Part shown: in pieces, positions 22,030-33,087 of the stretch
Numbering within the stretch: the stretch's first letter is position 1
How the letters are laid out: the number at the start of each line of letters is the position of its first letter
Assembly: GCF_030272615.1 (NCBI RefSeq)
Contig: NC_081415.1
Location: 372,967,009 to 373,031,008 of the forward strand
Length of the DNA: 64,000 bases
Reading direction: 5' to 3'
Source of the DNA: Cryptomeria japonica
Lineage: Eukaryota > Streptophyta > Pinopsida > Cupressales > Cupressaceae
Notes under the pieces: generated by a model
The model's input: the letters and a program-made list of their open reading frames with translations, nothing else
Databases searched by the model: none
Told to the model about the DNA's origin: nothing
Position numbers and translations under genes: made by a program

Positions 22030-23656
22030 TGTAGACACCCAAAAATGGTCAACGATTGCGAGGTCATACTTTAACACTTACGCATTGCCTCATTTTAGGT
22101 TTTTGCGTCGCATTAACATTTCTCCTATGTTATGCACTTGGTTTTTATCATTTGCGAACATCGAGTCATTCTTCTACAGTTCTTCAGTCACCTCGTCCTC
22201 AAATTTGGTCTTGTCGACAACATAATCTAGTCATGATTTTGATCGATTTTATCTTATTGCATCAATGTGCATGCTAATTTCGCATCAATTTGGACATCGT
22301 CAATCCTAATTAGGGTTTTGTCCTCTTATCAATCCTGTCAATCTTGCGATCGTTGTCCTCTTGTCAATCTTATCAATTTTATCATCAATCTTATCATTTT
22401 GGACATCATCAATCCTAATTAGGGTTTTGTCCTATTTTCAATCTTATCATTTGGCGATCGGTTTATCAATCTTGTCGATTTATCATCAATCCTTCAATCT
22501 TGTCATCTTGCGATCGATTTGTCATCGATCGTGGTCATGTCTAATCTTGTCATCTTGCAATCTATTTTGTCAATTTTGTCATTTTTCAACCGATTTGTCA
22601 TCGATCGTTATCTATCTCAATTATGTCAATTTGGATCAATTTGTCATTGTTCCTCATCAATTGGCGCATCTATCAATCAAATCATTTTGTCGCATTGGTC
22701 ATTTATCAAATCAAATCATGATCAAGTCAATTATAGACCTAATTGTCATCCTCGCATTTCTAATTCGCCTTCTAGGGTTTTATGATTTAATCATTTAACC
22801 TAATGTGTCATTTCTTCCTTTAGGATTACTAAATTATTTATTAATCCTAAGTTTTCTCATTACAATTAAATATTCATTTAATTGGCTAATTATTCCTCTT
22901 TGTGAGTGAATTAATTAATAAATGAAAAATTATTGATTAATTCATTAATTTCTAATTTCCTATTTTCATTATTCTCTAATTTCCTAATTTCTTAATTCTT
23001 AAATTCAATTTTCTCCTATTTCTTTCCTAAATTTATGGCAATGACATAGAAATTTGTCATAGAATTTGTCATAAATTGTCATAAAATTCTTGACATAGAA
23101 ATTTGTCATAGAATTTGTCATAAAATGTCATAAAATGTCATAAATTCTTGACATAGAAATTTGTCATGAATTGTCATAAGCTTTGCATAGCAATTTGTCA
23201 TAGATATCTCATAATTTTGCTATTCTTGATTTGAATTTCTATTCGAATCACTATCATGCTAATTTGTTCATTTCTCCAATTCTTCTATAAATTGGATGAT
23301 TTTCTTCAATCAAATCCCTTGAATCTTGATCCTTCATGAATCCGAATTTCTATAAAACTACCGAACTTTCGTTTCTAGTACTCTTGAACTTTCTTGCTTT
23401 CAATTGTATGTGCACTTGTAGGTGAGATCCACAAACCCATTGAAGAGGAAAGAACAACAATGGAGCCGCATGGAAGGAGTGTTCAATTCTATGTCTGGTT
23501 TGCATAATTTTCATTTTGAATACTTTGTTTTCATACCTCCATTGAATGTGCTTTGGAATTAGGTTCATTTCAATGAGTATTCTTATGATTGAGCTATCAT
23601 GTCTAGTGTTTTGATTGATCTACTTGTTTTGATGATTCCTAATCTTCTATGCTACA
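22030..23656 (+). repeat. Element C right LTR
   Basis: Same length as the left LTR (1627 bp), with about 18 single-base differences seen by eye, mostly transitions, or about 1 percent. It ends GCTACA and is followed by TTAAC and a second primer-site-like sequence (TGGTGAACCCGATGTG). Confidence 0.85.
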
Positions 23657-24191
23657 TTAACTGGTGAACCCGATGTGAAATACTAACCTTCTAACCCCTC
23701 TACTGTGTTTTGGAGTGTTTCTAAGTTGATTTGTAGGTCAAAAACCCAAAAACAGGGCCGTGTAGGGTATTCTGGAGACTTCTGCGCTTGTGTGAAGCAT
23801 CTTGCGCCTGTGTTGAAGAATCTTGCACCTATGTCAAGACATTCTGTGCTTGTGTCAGACATCTTGCGCCTGTGTCCTGACTTCTGCGCCTGTGTAAAGT
23901 CCAGATCAGAGGTGAAAAATGCAGTTTTTACTTGAAAAATTTTATATGTTTTAGTAAATTGCAATTTTGAGGGTCTTCGGTGCATTTGTGGACAAATATG
24001 GTGCATGGAAACATGATGAGAGATCATTGATGTTTCTAAAATTTGGTTCTAGATTATTTGAATACCTTTCCAACGCATCAAACGGTTTGTAATTCGGAGC
24101 TAGGATGAGAAAGTTATGCCTTCTCAAAGTGGACTGAAATTGTAATCTGGTTTTCATAAATTAAATCATCTGTGCTTTAGATTTTGGTACT
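23657..24191 (+). repeat. Second copy of the C leader after the right LTR
   Basis: It repeats 14411-14947, including the primer-site-like sequence and the 20-bp CTTGCGCCTGTGT units (23776-23898). A normal element would end at 23656, so this marks the start of a second internal region, cut off at 24191-24194 where B LTR sequence begins. Confidence 0.75.
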
Positions 24192-24194
24192 AAT

Positions 24195-24872
24195 ACCTGC
24201 AAAGTGAATGTGCAGAAGGAGAAGAGGAGCCAAGACGGATCTAGATTAGCATTGAATGTTGTTAACAGATCATTGTAATTCCTGTTGATCTTTAACCACT
24301 TCAATAGTTGTGAAATCCCTTAACAGGGTAGCCTTAACTAGGCTTGATGCAAAATCCCTTAACAGGGTAGTCTTAACCAGCTTGATTCAAATCCCTTAAT
24401 AGGGTAACTCGAGGTTAATGAGTTCTAAGAAGCTATAGAACTTTGGAGATCATTTAGCTATTGAGTTCTTGAAATCCTCTAACAAGGTAACCCTTACCGG
24501 GTTTAACCCTTAACTAGGTATTATAGCCATCCCTTAACTGGGTGATCCTTAACAGGATCGGTTCCTAGCAGAACCTATTGTAATGTCTTTAACCAGACAA
24601 GGCTCCTAACAGAGTGGACTTCAAAAGAGTTCAAAAGCAAATTGTCGGTATTCATCCCCACCATGGTTTTTCCCAATTGGGTTTCCATGTTAAAAATATG
24701 TGTGTCATGTGTAATGTTTTTCTCTTGTGATGCTTTGTTTTTACCTATTGAGTATATGATGGTTCTATGTTTTATGCCTATCTATAAAACATATTGAACT
24801 CACTGTTATGAAGATCTGATGTTAGTTTACCTTTTCATGCATGAGACCGTAATGGTACTATAGTATTGAGCT
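24195..24872 (+). repeat. Element B left LTR remnant (both ends lost)
   Basis: This aligns with about 29948-30608 of the right LTR. The 5' 720 bp are replaced by element C sequence, with the junction at 24193-24194 sharing AT. The 3' end and the first part of the primer site, about 215 bp, are also deleted: TGAGCT is followed directly by ATCAGAG. Confidence 0.75.
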
Positions 24873-24880
24873 ATCAGAGT
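24873..24880 (+). other. Element B primer-site remnant
   Basis: ATCAGAGT is what remains of TGGTATCAGAGC. The first bases went with the LTR 3' deletion. The following GCCTCCAGGTCC matches the sequence after the D primer site. Confidence 0.6.
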
Positions 24881-24936
24881 GCCTCCAGGTCCTTGGTGTT
24901 GTAAGCCTAACCGCTTGAGGAAAAGATCCTAGTCAA

Positions 24937-25860
24937 ATGATGAAGAGGGAAGGTCCAAAGTTTAACAGGGAAAACTTTGGTATATGGAAAGATAGGATGA
25001 AGATATTCATCAGAAGCATGGGTGTTCAACACTAGAGTTATGTTGAAAATGTATATGTTGTTCCTACCGGTACTCTCACTGATGACCAAAAGAGAGAGAT
25101 ACAAGAAAATGGGAAAGTCTTGGAAGCCCTCATCAGTAGTCTATCTGACATTCAGTTTATTGATGTTCAGGACAAGGAAAATCCCAAATAGGTATGGGAT
25201 GCTCTTGAAAATACCTATGGTGGTGATAAGCATTTAAAACAGGCTAAGGAAGAAAACCTGAGAGGGAAGTTTGAAGACATGCGGATGGTTGAAGGAGAGA
25301 CCATTCAGTAGTATGGAATAAGAATCAAAATGGTTGTTGGAGAAATCAAGAGTGCAGGTGGCAAAATAGAAGATTCCACTATGGTAAGTAAAGTCCTGAG
25401 ATCCCTGTTGTCGGTCTATGCAATAAGGGTCACTGCTATTCAGGAGCTGAGATCAATAGACAAGTCTAAAGTATACTTGGACTCCATCATAGCCAAGTTA
25501 ACAGCCTATGAGCTAAATAGTTTTGATGGCAGTGTTCAAAAGACTGAATCAACATTTAAAGCCTCTGCTATACCATCTAGAAAAGGAAAAGAGGCTAGCA
25601 CTAGTGGGGAACCTAGTTAGAGCAGAGAAATGAATGATGAGGAGATTCTGATGGCATTTGAAGCTCTCCTTGCCAGAAAGCTTCCTAAAGGAACCGGTAA
25701 ATACAAAGGTAAGCTACCTTTGAAATATTTTTCTTGTAACCAGATAGGACATATTGCTATAAACTATCCTAATGGCAATAACAATGACAAACCAGAAAGG
25801 TTCACAAAATTCAAAGGAGGAAGCTGGAGAAACTATTTTGTGGCAGTTGATGAAGGTGTC
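24937..25860 (+). pseudogene. Element B gag (copia)
   Basis: The start is the ATG ATG pair at 24937 (MMKREGPKFNRENFGIW), identical in position to that of D. It has the copia gag fold (WKDRMKIFI, LRGKFEDMRMVEGETIQ, VLRSLL), then a zinc knuckle in which the first and last Cys are now Tyr (YFSCNQIGHIAINYP). Stops: TAG at 25031, 25189, 25307 and 25617. By comparison with D at least the first and third come from TGG and CAG. The protein would form the virus-like particle and bind RNA. It is not functional as written. Confidence 0.8.
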
Positions 25861-26783
25861 ACAGATGTAGAATCAGAAGATGAAGAGAATGAAGACATTG
25901 TGTTTGTTGTTGTAAAGGAAGATGTGGCAGACAAGAAGGCTCTTGTCTCCCAGTTTGATAATTCCAATGAGTGGATCATTGATAGTGGTTGTTCTCACCA
26001 TATGACTGGTGACCGGAGTAAGTTTCTATCCTTGGAGGAGTATGATGGTGGTGTGGTTCACTTTGGCAATGATGCACCATGCATGGTCAATGTGTACTGG
26101 GTTGATGGTCTTAGACACAACCTTCTAAGTGTTGGTCAGCTAAATGATAGTGGCCTCACTCTAGAATTTTCAAGAATGGGGTTTGCAGAATCAACAGAAA
26201 AGATGGTAAATTGGTGGCCACTGGAATGCAAACCAAAGGTAACCTATTTCATCTGAATGCAAATGTAAGTACATGTCTTATGGCTAAGCTTGATGATAGT
26301 TGGATATGGCATAGGAGACTCTGCCATGTAAACTTTGATAATATTGTGAAGCCTAGTAAGATCAAGGCAGATAGAGGGTTGCTGGTGCTAAGCAAACCGG
26401 ATAATACCTTGTGTAGAGAGTGTCAATTGGGGAAAATGTCTTCCTCAACCTTTAAAGATAAATCTTTCACTGCTGACAACTTGCTTGATCTTGTGCATAC
26501 TGATTTGTGTGGTCCTATGAAAACTAGAAGTGTGCAGGTTGATAGGTACTTCATGATCCTGACTGATGACTACTCAAGAATGATGTGGCTCACATTCTTG
26601 AAAGACAAGTTTGAATCTTTTGGGAAATTCAAAGCTTTCAGAGCATTAGTGGAGAAGGAAAGTGGTAAAAGGATCAAGTGTCTTAGAACTGATCAAGGAG
26701 GGGAATTCACTTCCAATGAATTCAATAAGTATTGTGAAGAATTTGGCATCAAGAGACAGTTGTTTGCTCCTTGGACTCCATAG
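25861..26783 (+). pseudogene. Element B protease and integrase region
   Basis: The protease signature is intact (EWIIDSGCSHHMTGD, about 25968-26012). A 45-bp segment present in D is missing after NDAPCMV. Two extra T residues near 26167 shift the frame. The GAG-pre-integrase zinc finger follows (WHRRLCHVNF ... LCRECQLGK), then the integrase core with its Asp residues in VHTDLCGP and RTDQGGEF. A CAG to TAG stop (26781-26783) precedes QNGLAERNN, which holds the catalytic Glu and is followed by a 1-nt deletion near 26838. Confidence 0.8.
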
Positions 26784-27589
26784 CAGAATGGCCTAGCAGA
26801 GAGGAATAACCGGACTGTGGTTGAAGCAGCTAAAACATGTTGATTCAAGGAAAGGTGGCTTACACCTTTTGGAGAGAAGCGGTGAGCACTGTAGTATACA
26901 CTATGAACAGGGTACTCATCAAGAAAGGTAAGGACAAAACTCCTTATGAGTATTGGACCGGTAAGACACCTGTGGTTAGCTACTTCAAGGTATTTGGTAG
27001 AAAATGTTACATCAAGAGGAATGAAGATCAGGGCAAATTTGAAGCTAAATGTGATGAGGGAATATTTATAGGATATTCCACCAAGAGTAAAGCTTTCAAG
27101 TGCTACAACAATAGGACTCAGAGAATTATGGAAAGTTTCAATGTAAGAGTTGATGAATCCTCTGAGAAAACTGAGGAAACCGACAGTGAGAAAGTTGTAA
27201 ATGAACTAGTTGCAACCTTGTGGGAGCCGGTTGTTAGTCAACCAAGTACCAGTAATAGTGTCCCTGAATCGGTGAATGCTGATACTGATGAAGATGAGGA
27301 TGAAGAGGAAAAGCAAGAAGAACTAGTTAAGACCATTCCTTGATATGTCAAGTTGAATCATGATCCTAAGCAGATCATAGGTGATAAGGATGCAGGAATC
27401 CTTACAAGAAGAAAGATCAGAGAGAACTCCTGTATGATCTTTGAATTTGAGCCTAAATCATTCAAAGAGGCTCATAAAGATGAAGACTGGATCAAGGCAA
27501 TGGAAGAGGAACTTGACCAGATAGAGAAAAATGGTACATGGTCCTTGGTACCCAGACCAGAGCATAAAAATGTCATTGGCACCAAATAG
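26784..27589 (+). pseudogene. Element B integrase C-terminus and linker
   Basis: After the 1-nt deletion the frame from 26837 reads through the end of integrase (FWREAVSTVVYTMNRVL, YEYWTGKTPVVSYFKVFG) and an acidic linker (DTDEDEDEEEKQEE). A TGA stop lies at 27341. TAG at 27587 replaces the Trp of the conserved GTKWVF motif at the start of reverse transcriptase; the same codon is TGG in D (40422-40424). Confidence 0.8.
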
Positions 27590-28984
27590 GTGTTCAAAAA
27601 CAAGTTGATTGAGGATGGCATAGTGATTAGGAATAAAGTCAGATTGGTGTGCAAAGGATATGCTCAAGAAGAAGGAGAAGACTATGGAGAAACCTTTGCT
27701 CCTGTAGCCAAATTGGAAGGAGTTCATATGCTTCTTCCATATGCACCTTTTAAAAGGTTCAAAGTATATCAAATGGATGTAAAATCTGTATTCCTAAATG
27801 GTGTACTTGAAGAGGAGGTATATATAGAGCAACCAGATGGGTTTTCCCTATTTGAAGATAGTGATATGGTGTGCAGGCTACATAAAGCCTTATATGGTCT
27901 AAAGAAAGTACCTAGGGCATGGTATGGGTGCCTACATTCCCATCTTGTGAATATTGGATTTGAGAGAACAAGTGAAGATAGCAATATCTACTTGAAGTCT
28001 GAAGGAGATCAGATCCTGATCTGTGAGGTTTTTGTTGATGACATTATCTTTGGAGGAGATGACAAGATGAGTCATGAGTTTGCTGATGAGATGAAGAAAG
28101 AGTTTGAGATGTCACTCATAGGGGAGATTAAGTTCTTCATTGGACTGCAGATCCAGCAGATGAAAGATGGAATCTTTATCACTCAGTCCAAATATGTCAA
28201 AGAGGTATTGAAGACCTTTGGCATGGAAGATAGCAAACCGGTTGGTACATCGATGGTGACTGGTTGCAAATTGACAAAAGAGGATGATTTGACACTGGTT
28301 GATGAGAAGGAATACCGATCAATGATTGGTAAGTTGCATTATGTAGTGCATAGCAGACCGAATATTGCACATGTAGTTGGTATTACTGCAAGGTTCCAGA
28401 AGAGTCCTAGAGAATCCCACTTGATTGCAGTCAAGAGGATTCTTAGGTATCTGAAGGGAATAGTTGACTATGGATTGTGGTACCCATACAACAATGATTT
28501 CAATCTGAAAGTGTTCACAGATGCTAATTGGGTAGGTAATGTGGATGACCGGAAAAGCACAACTGGTGGTGCATTCTTTCTCGGAGGTAGACTGGTCTCA
28601 TGGATGAGTAAAAAGCAGAGTTGTATCTCTCAGTCTACAGTGGAAGCGGAGTATGTTGCAGCTTTCATGAACTGCACTCAGACAATTTGGATGAAGCATG
28701 TACTCGAAGGCTTCAAGATCCCTATATCTGAAAAGGTAAGTATATTCTATGATAACACAAGTGCTATCAATATATCAAAGAATCTGGTTTTACATTCTAG
28801 AACCAAGCATTTTGAGCTTAAGTATCATTTCTTGAGGGAAAAGGTTCAGAATAAGCAGATTGGACTCGAACATGTTTCCAGTAAGGAGCAGTTAGCAGAC
28901 ATATTCACCAAGCCTCTCCCAAAGACTACATTTGTTCATTTGAGAGGTGAATTAGGGGTATTTCCCCTTCAGGAGGTGAAGTAA
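27590..28984 (+). CDS. Element B reverse transcriptase and RNase H, open for 464 codons
   Basis: This is the longest intact enzyme frame in the window. Reverse transcriptase motifs are present: [13 protein letters not shown] with the first catalytic Asp, [12 protein letters not shown], and FVDDIIFGG with the catalytic Asp pair. RNase H follows with [19 protein letters not shown] and FYDNTSA, then the copia tail [14 protein letters not shown] and DIFTKPLP. The frame is the C-terminal half of a gag-pol polyprotein, cut off from its start by the TAG at 27587, so no free product is expected. The same region in D has lost part of the catalytic loop. Confidence 0.85.
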   Translation: MFKNKLIEDGIVIRNKVRLVCKGYAQEEGEDYGETFAPVAKLEGVHMLLPYAPFKRFKVYQMDVKSVFLNGVLEEEVYIEQPDGFSLFEDSDMVCRLHKALYGLKKVPRAWYGCLHSHLVNIGFERTSEDSNIYLKSEGDQILICEVFVDDIIFGGDDKMSHEFADEMKKEFEMSLIGEIKFFIGLQIQQMKDGIFITQSKYVKEVLKTFGMEDSKPVGTSMVTGCKLTKEDDLTLVDEKEYRSMIGKLHYVVHSRPNIAHVVGITARFQKSPRESHLIAVKRILRYLKGIVDYGLWYPYNNDFNLKVFTDANWVGNVDDRKSTTGGAFFLGGRLVSWMSKKQSCISQSTVEAEYVAAFMNCTQTIWMKHVLEGFKIPISEKVSIFYDNTSAINISKNLVLHSRTKHFELKYHFLREKVQNKQIGLEHVSSKEQLADIFTKPLPKTTFVHLRGELGVFPLQEVK

Positions 28985-29049
28985 AAGTAATTGTTCCACA
29001 TCAGTCAGGTATTGCAAAGACAAATTTTTGTTGATTGATGTGTTGAAGG

Positions 29050-29226
29050 ATGCTACTCCTAAGGGGGAGTGACATGATGGAACAGAGATGCTTGTACCTC
29101 CACTTTGGTAGTGTTGTCAAAGGGGGAGAAGGAGTGAAGCAAAAAGATATTTGCAGCGAATGGGGGAGAAGATGTGAAGCAAAGAAGATATCTTTGTATA
29201 TTGCCATCAATGCCAAAGAGGGAGAT
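29050..29226 (+). other. Element B polypurine tract and upstream purine tracts
   Basis: GCCAAAGAGGGAGAT ends at 29226, directly before the right LTR. Upstream, GGGGGAG-type tracts occur near 29062, 29122 and 29164. The same spacing pattern appears in D (41880-42043). Confidence 0.7.
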
Positions 29227-30818
29227 TGTTGGCATTATGTGAACCGGCATGATGACATGATGATATTGTATGTTGTCATTGATGTCAATATATGACATGG
29301 TGTGAACCAGCACATGTGATAGGTGAAAAGAGAGAGGAACCGGCATATGTATGAACTGGTTTATATGCCAAAGTGAAGCGGCATATTTGTTCAAGATGAA
29401 CCTGCATGCAGTCATGGGAACCGGCACATGGAAGCATTGTGTTACTACCGGTTGGTAGGTAGTTTCCACTTCATGATTTTTGGTTGGAGTACCTCAAGCC
29501 TGTGTGACTCAATCAGTGATCTTTGTGTGATGAGTTAGTAGTATAATGTAGAACAGATCATGTTGCCACGTAAGCTCTATGCATGTGAAGGATCTTGCAT
29601 GAAGAAGACTATTCCTATCTACCTCGAGAATATGCAAAGTCTGTCAAACGGTGATAATGTGTGATGGGTTATCAGCCGCCATGAAATTGGTGGAAAATGG
29701 ATGATGGAGAATGTCTTGAGATCGATTCAAGATTGTTGCATTTAATACAATATGATTCAACGGTCAGGATTGAACCACTTGAATTGTTTAACCTAACAGG
29801 TTTAGGGTTTAGGGTTTTTGCTATCGACCTGTCTATTTCTTATAAGGTCGATGTTGTGTTTCTTTCTAAGGTTGTTGGCAAAAGTTGTGAATGTGTATCC
29901 AAGGGAAGTGATACGTGATTCTTGCCAGACCAAAGGAGAGAAGAGATACCTACAAAGTGAATGTGCAGAAGGAGAAGATGAGCCAAAATGGATCTGCATT
30001 AGCATTGAGTGTTGTTAATAGATCATTGTAATTCCTATTGATCTTTAACCACTTCAATAGTTGTGAAATCCCTTAACAGGGTAGCCTTAACTGGGCTTGA
30101 TGCAAAATCCCTTAACAGGGTAGTCTTAACTGGCTTGATTCAAATCCCTTAACAGGGTAACTCAAGGTTAATGAGTTCTCAGAAGCTATAGAGCTTTGGA
30201 GATCCTTTAGCTATTGAGTTCTTGAAATCCTCTAACAAGGTAACCCTAACTGGGTATTATAGCCATCCCTTAACAGGGTGATCCTTGACAGGATCGGTTC
30301 CTAGCAGAACCTATTCTAATGTCTTTAACCAGACAAGGCTCCTAACAGAGCGGACTTCAAAAGAGTTCAAAAGCAACTCTTGGGTATTCATCCCCACCAT
30401 GGTTTTTCCCAGTTGGGTTTCCACGTGAAAAATATGTGTGTCATGTGTAATGCTTTTATCTTGTGATGCTTTGTTTTTACCTGTTGAGTATATGATGGTT
30501 CTATGTTTTATGCCTGTGTATAAAACATATTGAACTCACTATTATGAAGATCTGATGTTAGTTTACCTATTCATGCATGAGAGCGTAATGTTACTATAGT
30601 ATTGAGCTAAGAGGAAAGATTAGTAAGTGACCGGTTTATGATTGTTTGAGTTGTACTGGAGGTTACCGGTTGCACTCTATTTTAATCAGTATCCCTGTTT
30701 GTTAGTCATTTGGAGTATTTGTTGTCAAACTGGTTTTGGACTGTATTTGTACTTTTACTGATTCACCCCCCCCCTCTCAGTATCAGTTTGGTACTATTGG
30801 TTCATCATTGAGTTATCA
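29227..30818 (+). repeat. Element B right LTR (complete)
   Basis: It starts TGTTGGCATTATGTGAACC and ends GAGTTATCA, followed by TAGAA. It contains several ACCGGCAT/ACCGGCAC units near its 5' end, four exact copies of CCCTTAACAGGG between 30070 and 30278, and the C-run plus CTCTCAGTAT motif (30764-30785) near its 3' end. Confidence 0.85.
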
Positions 30819-30823
30819 TAGAA

Positions 30824-32107
30824 GACATTACAGTTGAGACAAATGTTGAGGACACAGTTGGCAATATTGAAATTGGGGTTGAGCAACAAACTAAACAGTC
30901 AACTAACTCGTTGGATACAGGAAAGGTAGATACCACTGATGTACATACTGATGTATCTACTAAGCAACCAACAACTGATAGCATTGAAAAATCTGTTGAG
31001 ATACCAGGTGTAGACAATTCAGAGGTAAACACAGAGAAACAGGTAGAAAACATAGAGTCTCAATCAAAGAAACCGGCAGTGGAAAGTTATGAGAAATAGA
31101 CTAAGGTACACACTGAGAAATCAGAAGAAAAGAAGGATGAGGTAAAGGTTAATGTAGAGACTGTGCCACCAGCAACAAATGAGAAACCTAAACCCTTTCT
31201 AGTAGAAATGCAGACTCAAACTAACCTACCAGAGGTTACCATAAGAAAAGAGGTTACTCACACCGGCAGATTATAGATCATTAAGGCAGTTGGTCAATCA
31301 TCTGGTTCTTCATTGACAAAATTCTAACCAATCAATGTAACAAAGGTATTGCTTGATTCAATTAAGAAAATAATTGATTGCAATGCACTTGCATATAAGG
31401 CAATTGATGACACCATACCAATTTTGAACATGATTACACCCAAGTGTAACATAGAAAACAAAGATTCTTTAAGTCAATTAGACACATTGTCTAAGTACAT
31501 AACTGACAACCTACTAACAATTGATCAGATCAATGAGGAGACTTTCAGAGAGAAAATAAATATAGAGAAGGAAAAATTCTTTGAGGAGACAACAAATAAG
31601 AGTAAGGAACATATTGATACATTATTACCAGCACTAGGAAAGATAATTTTGGACTTCAAGAAATTGTATAGAGATACATGTAAGAAAAACATTTTGACAG
31701 AGGATATAGATACAAAGATCAACAAAGAACATAAGGAAATCAATAATATTGTTGATAATTTAATAGGTTCATCAGACTCCATATCGGTAGTAGAATGGGA
31801 AATTACCGGCTATGAAGAGAAAATTGAAAAACTTGAAAAAGATAAGGAGAGATTAAAGTTTAAGGCAAAAGAATTGAGATACAGACTAGGTCCTAAACTA
31901 GATATCCTCATCTCTTTGAGAAAAGAGATTTCTGAGGCTCTTGTTCCGGGACTTAAGACATTGGAAGAGAAAATGCACATACTCACCGGTACAATCCAAA
32001 GGACAAAAGCAGTACTAAAGGATAGTGAGAGGTTCTATAACAGCCTAAATTTTGCATTAGTGGATCTATATCACATTGTAACCAACCGGTTACAGGGATC
32101 CAGATAG
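30824..32107 (+). pseudogene. Element A second ORF, C-terminal half (after B)
   Basis: Reading resumes after the TAGAA duplication (30819-30823). A threonine/glutamate-rich linker (30830-31330, with stops near 31097 and 31275) leads to a 252-codon open stretch, 31349-32107. That part is helical and coiled-coil-like (ITGYEEKIEKLEKDKERLKF), ending NRLQGSR just before the first of several purine-rich tracts. No enzyme motif is visible. Together with 11223-12770 it makes an ORF of roughly 900 codons, an unusual size for a retroelement without pol. A structural role, or a captured plant gene, is inference only. Confidence 0.6.
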
Positions 32108-32295
32108 GAACTACACTCAAGTGATAGTGAATGACAACCTTTGTCATTGATGCCAAAGGGGGAGTAGTAGAGGATGAGAAAAATGATTGACAAAAGAGAT
32201 CATCTACTCAGGGGGAGCACACAATTTTGGTAAGATTTTTGGACAACACTTTTTAGATACAATTTTGGCTTTTTCTCATGAGTGTTGCCATCAAT

Positions 32296-32310
32296 GCCAA
32301 AGGGCGAGAT
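32296..32310 (+). other. Element A polypurine tract
   Basis: GCCAAAGGGCGAGAT lies directly before the right LTR. It is the plus-strand primer site expected for an LTR retroelement and equals, with one change, the CCAAAGGGGGAGAT tract of element D. Two upstream GGGGGAG tracts lie near 32157 and 32212. Confidence 0.7.
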
Positions 32311-33087
32311 AGTTGGCAAATGCACACTCCAATGAGAAATTGTAGGTGATTGAAGGTATTGTCATTGATGGTAACCTTACAATCCTATGGCATTGGCAGG
32401 CACCGACACAGGCACTGGCACCAGCACCGGCACTATCAACGGCAACGACAAAGATGTTTACTAGCACCCCAGCCAATAGGATTTTATTTTGTATTTAATT
32501 GTAATATCTTTTTTGTAAAGCCGACAAGGCAAATTGTAAAAGGACTCATATAAGTATGAGATCTTGTAGATCATTTAAGAATGTAATGGATGTATGGAAT
32601 GTAATAGGAAGATGAGGATATTAAGACAGATTGTGGAATAAGGTTTATAGAAGTTGTATGAGCTTAAACCAGTACTGAACCTGGCATAGAAGATGTTGAA
32701 CCGAAGCAGTACATGATATTGGATTTACATAATCCATTTTTGTAAGTCAGTGAGACTTCCCTTTTGTATTTAAGCAGTGAGCTTTAGGCAGTTGGCCTTC
32801 CTACATGTGCAAGCCCCTATTGTAAGTAATATTCACTTATTGGCCAGTGAGCGAATATTGTGGGTGACAAATCCCACCGAGGTTTTTCCCACACCAGGTT
32901 TCCTCGTTAAAAATATTGTGTTATGGTGTGCTTTCTATGTTGTGGTTATTAATCTTATTTACTACATTATTTCTGATTTACCGGTACACTATTTTGGCAT
33001 GAAATTCATTTAATAAGTTAAGAAAATCCATTAACCGGTTAGATAATGATTCACCCCACCCTCTCAGTATCTTTGGGAATCCTAACA
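32311..33087 (+). repeat. Element A right LTR
   Basis: It aligns with 8986-9737. The first base has changed (AGTTGGC in place of TGTTGGC). It ends CCTAACA followed by GGTAT. Short GGCAC/CGGCA repeats make it longer than the left LTR. Confidence 0.85.

Larger units (their letters stand above)
12784..24191 (+). mobile_element. Element C: pol-less gypsy-like retroelement
   Basis: Two 1627-bp LTRs (12784-14410 and 22030-23656), starting TGTAGACACCC and ending GCTACA, flank a 7.6-kb internal region. A primer-site-like sequence, two reading frames rich in Q and P, and a polypurine tract are present, but no polymerase, integrase or protease motif. The 3' side continues past the right LTR with about 535 bp of a second copy of the internal leader (23657-24191) and then breaks into the B LTR, so part of a tandem copy seems to have been deleted. 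The two LTRs differ at roughly 18 sites by eye. Confidence 0.75.
12771..30823 (+). mobile_element. Element B: Ty1/copia retrotransposon inside A
   Basis: A full set of copia genes lies between a damaged left LTR (24195-24872, lacking both ends) and a complete right LTR (29227-30818). TAGAA occurs at 12766-12770 and at 30819-30823, giving the 5-bp target duplication in A. The first roughly 720 bp of the left LTR are missing and element C occupies that position. B and D (36109-43570) are the same family. Without C the element would be about 6.6 kb as preserved. Confidence 0.75.
8986..33087 (+). mobile_element. Element A: pol-less copia-like LTR retroelement
   Basis: Two LTRs (8986-9737 and 32311-33087) flank a primer site for initiator Met tRNA, a coiled-coil/zinc-knuckle gag-like frame, a second large frame of unknown function and a polypurine tract. 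Removing the B insertion (12771-30823) leaves about 6.05 kb. No protease, integrase, reverse transcriptase or RNase H coding sequence is present and there is no room for it, so A is non-autonomous. Its LTR ends, primer site and polypurine region match those of B, D, E and F, so a copia helper is likely. Flanks are TGTAT (left) and GGTAT (right). Confidence 0.75.

Noticed and set aside
12779-24196. AATAC pair as a firm target duplication of C
   Set aside because: It would place the C end inside the duplicated leader, not at the GCTACA end of the LTR. The break better fits a deletion into the B LTR, so I keep it only as a possibility.
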